The translations under genes and the position numbers were made by a program. This document shows positions 61,817 to 63,987 of a stretch of 63,987 nucleotides of DNA, piece after piece; positions within the stretch are counted from its first letter, which is position 1, and each line of letters begins with the position of its first letter. The notes below the pieces were generated by a model that saw only the letters and a program-made list of their open reading frames with translations, ran no database searches and was not told the DNA's origin. Source of the stretch: a virus. The DNA is taken from positions 1 through 63,987 of the IMG/VR virus record IMGVR_UViG_3300030419_004603. The stretch is one strand, 5' to 3'.

Positions 61817-62321
61817 AGATTTTATAAAAGAAGTACCTGACTTCCCAATTGAGGGAGTAAATTTTAAAGACATATCACCACTATTGGCTGACCAAGAAAC
61901 ATTTAGGTCAGCACTTGTAGATATGGGTGGACATTTTGATGATGACCTACCTAATTATTGGATTGGTATAGATTCACGAGGATATTTATTTTCTGCAGGA
62001 TTAGGAACATACTTTGGTGGTGGTGTTGTATGTGCAAGAAAGGAAGGAAAGACAGCGGGTGATAAGGTATCACTTAGTTATGATTTGGAATATGGAAGTG
62101 CGACATTAGAATTACAGCCTTGGAGTGGCCCAATTGGTAAAAATAAAGTTGTGATTGTTGATGATGTGTTGGCAACTGGTGGGACACTCAAAGCTACTAA
62201 TGAATTAGCAGAAACTGCAGGTTATGAGGTAATAGGTAATTTGGTATTAGTGGATTTAAAATTTGTTCCGAGAGTAAAAGATTTTAATTTAAATGTAAGG
62301 AGTGTAATACAATATGATTAG
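61806..62321 (+). CDS. apt: adenine phosphoribosyltransferase
   Basis: A 171-residue type I PRTase of the Apt kind. VPDFPIEGVNFKDISPLLAD is the Apt-specific N-terminus, WIGIDSRGYLFSAGLGTYFGGG the ExRG-like segment, VCARKEGKTAG follows, and KVVIVDDVLATGGTLKATNEL is the PRPP-binding motif. It turns adenine plus PRPP into AMP. It lies next to metK and a nucleosidase gene. Adenine released by the nucleosidase could be recycled here. AAGGAG lies 8-10 nt before ATG 61806. Confidence 0.9.
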   Translation: MSYKDFIKEVPDFPIEGVNFKDISPLLADQETFRSALVDMGGHFDDDLPNYWIGIDSRGYLFSAGLGTYFGGGVVCARKEGKTAGDKVSLSYDLEYGSATLELQPWSGPIGKNKVVIVDDVLATGGTLKATNELAETAGYEVIGNLVLVDLKFVPRVKDFNLNVRSVIQYD

Positions 62322-63267
62322 AACGGCAGAATTCGTATCACCAGGACATCCTGATAAGATATGTGACCAAATATCAGATAAGATTTTGGATATTTGTTTA
62401 GAACAAGATTCTGAATCAAGGGTAGCAATAGAAACGGCAGGTGGTCATGGTTCAGTTCATTTGACTGGTGAGATAACCACAAACGCTGAGTTAGACTACG
62501 AATCAATAGTAAAAGAGGTGAGTGGTATTGAAAGGGTTACTCACAACATAGTAAAACAATCTAACTTTATCAAACAAGGTGTTGATATTGGTGGAGCAGG
62601 TGACCAAGGTATTATGGTTGGTTATGCATGTGATGAGAATGACCAATATGTTCCACAGGAATATTATATAGCGAGGGATTTATGTAGACATCTATATGAT
62701 AAATTCCCTTACGATGGTAAAACTCAAATCACAACAGATGACCATTGGATAACACACATCGTCACGAGTTTTCAAAATACAACTACTGATGAACTAAAAA
62801 CAGCAGTAAATGATTATATGGAATGGGAGACCGATGATATCAAAATCCATTGTAATCCAGCTGGGGATTGGACACAAGGTGGTTTCGATGCAGATGCTGG
62901 ATTGACTGGTAGAAAATTAGTCGTGGATAATTATGGGCCACGAGTACCAATTGGTGGTGGAGCATATAGTGGTAAAGACCCAAGTAAAGTTGATAGAAGT
63001 GCGGCATACATGGCAAGGTATATTGCTGTTAGTGAGATGAAGTCTAAGAGATTAGGTGAGTGTTGGGTTTACTTGAGTTATGCCATAGGTGAGAAAGAAC
63101 CACTACAGGCTACTGCGACAGATGGTAAAAAGATTTGGGATATATCTGATAAATACGATGTATATCCTAATGATATAATTGAATATTTAGATTTAAAGAA
63201 ACCAATATATTATGAAACCTCACAATGGGGAGCATATGGAAATGGTTTTAGTTGGGATTTATTATGA
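62314..63267 (+). CDS. metK: S-adenosylmethionine synthetase
   Basis: A 317-residue SAM synthetase. TAEFVSPGHPDKICDQISDKIL is the ATP/methionine signature, and VDIGGAGDQGIMVGYACDE the second conserved loop. RVPIGGGAYSGKDPSKVDRSAAY is the P-loop-like GGGAFSGKDxxKVDRSAAY motif. The usual length is about 384 residues; the shortage is in the middle and C-terminal regions while the catalytic motifs remain. It makes SAM from methionine and ATP, probably for the many phage methyltransferases. ATG 62314 overlaps apt by 8 nt. Confidence 0.95.
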   Translation: MIRTAEFVSPGHPDKICDQISDKILDICLEQDSESRVAIETAGGHGSVHLTGEITTNAELDYESIVKEVSGIERVTHNIVKQSNFIKQGVDIGGAGDQGIMVGYACDENDQYVPQEYYIARDLCRHLYDKFPYDGKTQITTDDHWITHIVTSFQNTTTDELKTAVNDYMEWETDDIKIHCNPAGDWTQGGFDADAGLTGRKLVVDNYGPRVPIGGGAYSGKDPSKVDRSAAYMARYIAVSEMKSKRLGECWVYLSYAIGEKEPLQATATDGKKIWDISDKYDVYPNDIIEYLDLKKPIYYETSQWGAYGNGFSWDLL

Positions 63268-63683
63268 GTAAAAGAAAAATGTGGAAAGATGCAGATGTAT
63301 CACTTCTGAAATCTTTACCAAACTTAGATGGTGAAAATCCATACGAATTAAAAATGAAACAACCTGAATTAACATTCTTGGGAGTATATGAACAACCTGA
63401 TTTCGCTACATTGTATATTTTAATGCACCCTAATGGTAAAATAGTTGAACTAAAATCTCTAAAGATATACCTACAACAATATAGGGATATTATAATATCG
63501 TATGAGAGATTGACAAATGTTATTTACGACCATATGATGGAAGTTTATTCACCACAAAGATTACGACTTGTATTGGATTGTATGCCACGAGGTGGTATAA
63601 TGTCAAGGGTTACTATTGATTCTGATTGGGGAGTAAAGGGTGGAGATGAAAAATACAATAGTTGGGGTGAAGATGTCTGGTAA
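63264..63683 (+). CDS. QueF-like T-fold protein lacking the catalytic Cys
   Basis: A 139-residue protein from ATG 63264. LGVYEQPDFATLYILMHPNG, then VELKSLKIYLQQYRDIIISYERLTNVIYDHM and MPRGGIMSRVTID, line up with QueF (QPDFATxYI, ESKSLKLYLxSFR, HEDCxNxIxxD, PRGGI). The catalytic Cys of the SLCP motif is replaced by Gly (FLGV) and the conserved His by Tyr, but the substrate-binding Glu (YER) and the QPD Asp stay. QueF reduces preQ0 to preQ1 through that Cys, so this protein should not use the same chemistry. It may bind a 7-deazaguanine base or do a different reaction. Confidence 0.78.
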   Translation: MSKRKMWKDADVSLLKSLPNLDGENPYELKMKQPELTFLGVYEQPDFATLYILMHPNGKIVELKSLKIYLQQYRDIIISYERLTNVIYDHMMEVYSPQRLRLVLDCMPRGGIMSRVTIDSDWGVKGGDEKYNSWGEDVW

Positions 63684-63987
63684 TGTTATCAAGGGAATTT
63701 TTAACAGAACGAGGTTATTGTTGTGGACATGGTTGTTTGATGTGTCCATACGAACCCAAACACACAAAAGGAAATACTAAATTAATGAGTGATTCATATG
63801 GTTCAGCAAAAGAGTTAGGTAAAAAAACACTTATAGTTTGTGCACTTGAAGTAGAAACACAAGGTTTATTGAAAGATTATGATGTTCTTTATACGGGTGT
63901 TGGTAAGGTTAATGCCACATTTGAACTCACAAGAAAGTTTGGTAAATATGGTAGTTACATTCCATACGATTCAGTAATCAATTATGG
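63683..63987 (+). CDS. fusion of DUF5522-like Cys-rich segment and MTA/SAH nucleosidase-like domain, 3'-truncated
   Basis: The frame opens at ATG 63683, overlapping the QueF-like stop (TAATG), and runs off the window end. The first 35 residues contain RGYCCGHGCLMCPYEPKH, the DUF5522 cysteine motif. After a short linker, KTLIVCALEVETQGLLKDYD and VLYTGVGKVNATFEL resemble the start of 5'-methylthioadenosine/SAH nucleosidases (VCAxxxE, xxTGVGKVNA). It would cleave SAH or MTA and release adenine. Next to metK and apt this suggests a SAM recycling block. Only 101 codons are visible, so the domain cannot be confirmed to its end. Confidence 0.68.
   Translation, partial: MLSREFLTERGYCCGHGCLMCPYEPKHTKGNTKLMSDSYGSAKELGKKTLIVCALEVETQGLLKDYDVLYTGVGKVNATFELTRKFGKYGSYIPYDSVINY

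Noticed and set aside
1-63987. A host chromosome segment rather than phage
   Set aside because: The polymerase, clamp, both loader subunits, helicase and exonuclease are all phage-type, all genes share one strand, and spacing is phage-like; no ribosomal, tRNA or housekeeping operon is present.

Overview
This window looks like part of a large tailed-phage genome with T4-like replication proteins, probably from an aquatic, AT-rich genome. Every gene I can support lies on the + strand, packed with 1-29 nt overlaps (TAATG, ATGA, TGATG) and almost no intergenic DNA. Phage origin is inferred from a 5'-3' exonuclease, a DnaB/gp41-type helicase, a family B polymerase, a gp45-type sliding clamp, gp44- and gp62-type clamp-loader subunits, a DUF1599/Nmad1 protein and two ClpP-like proteases. 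No capsid, portal or terminase gene falls in the window, so the genome must be considerably larger than 64 kb. The host is probably a diderm of the Bacteroidota/Fidelibacterota (FCB) side: the TonB receptor has the carboxypeptidase-regulatory-like N-domain common there, a DUF4494-like protein is present, and the genome carries outer-membrane proteins with signal peptides. That host call is inference. No tRNA gene, CRISPR array or insertion sequence was seen, and no stretch over 300 bases lacks a gene.

Layout. (1) 1-16.7 kb: nucleotide metabolism and replication (exonuclease, helicase, B12-dependent ribonucleotide reductase, polymerase, clamp, clamp loader). Set into this are three metabolic or accessory blocks: a TonB-dependent receptor with its own leader and terminator, a type II glutamine synthetase, and a PLP-enzyme / Cys-rich protein / two tandem SPPY-methyltransferase cassette. 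(2) 16.7-32.6 kb: ClpP-like proteases, several 2-oxoglutarate/Fe(II) oxygenases, a 910-residue putative structural protein with a Hint-like domain, a sulfotransferase, a porin-like protein next to an EamA transporter, a SET-domain protein, a third SPPY methyltransferase, Nmad1, thioredoxin, a Cas4/RecB-like nuclease, a SLOG protein and a small ribbon-helix-helix protein. (3) 32.6-61.8 kb: a 29 kb glycan island of about 32 genes. It holds many glycosyltransferases (GT2, GT4, GT8, GT11, GT29 and DUF616 types), GDP-mannose dehydratase, a ColD-like dehydratase, two fucose/colitose-synthase-like reductases, NeuB, NeuA, a UDP-sugar dehydrogenase, and carbamoyl-, sulfo- and methyltransferases. (4) 61.8-64 kb: a SAM/purine block (Apt, MetK, a QueF-like protein, and a DUF5522-nucleosidase fusion cut by the window edge).

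How it fits together. The island can make and decorate GDP-6-deoxyhexoses (fucose or colitose type) and a CMP-nonulosonic (sialic-like) acid. It encodes no recognisable initiating membrane transferase, flippase, polymerase or ligase, so a cytoplasmic acceptor such as virion proteins or DNA is a reasonable guess. The many methyltransferases would use SAM from the phage MetK. The right-edge nucleosidase plus Apt could return the adenine released from SAH to AMP. The outer-membrane receptor, porin-like protein and EamA transporter suggest the phage alters host uptake during infection. Two near-identical promoter-like elements (upstream of the polymerase and of nmad1) and a shared palindromic AT-rich element (upstream of the clamp gene and of the ribbon-helix-helix gene) are the clearest regulatory signals. 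The sequence also appears almost free of GATC and ACGT.
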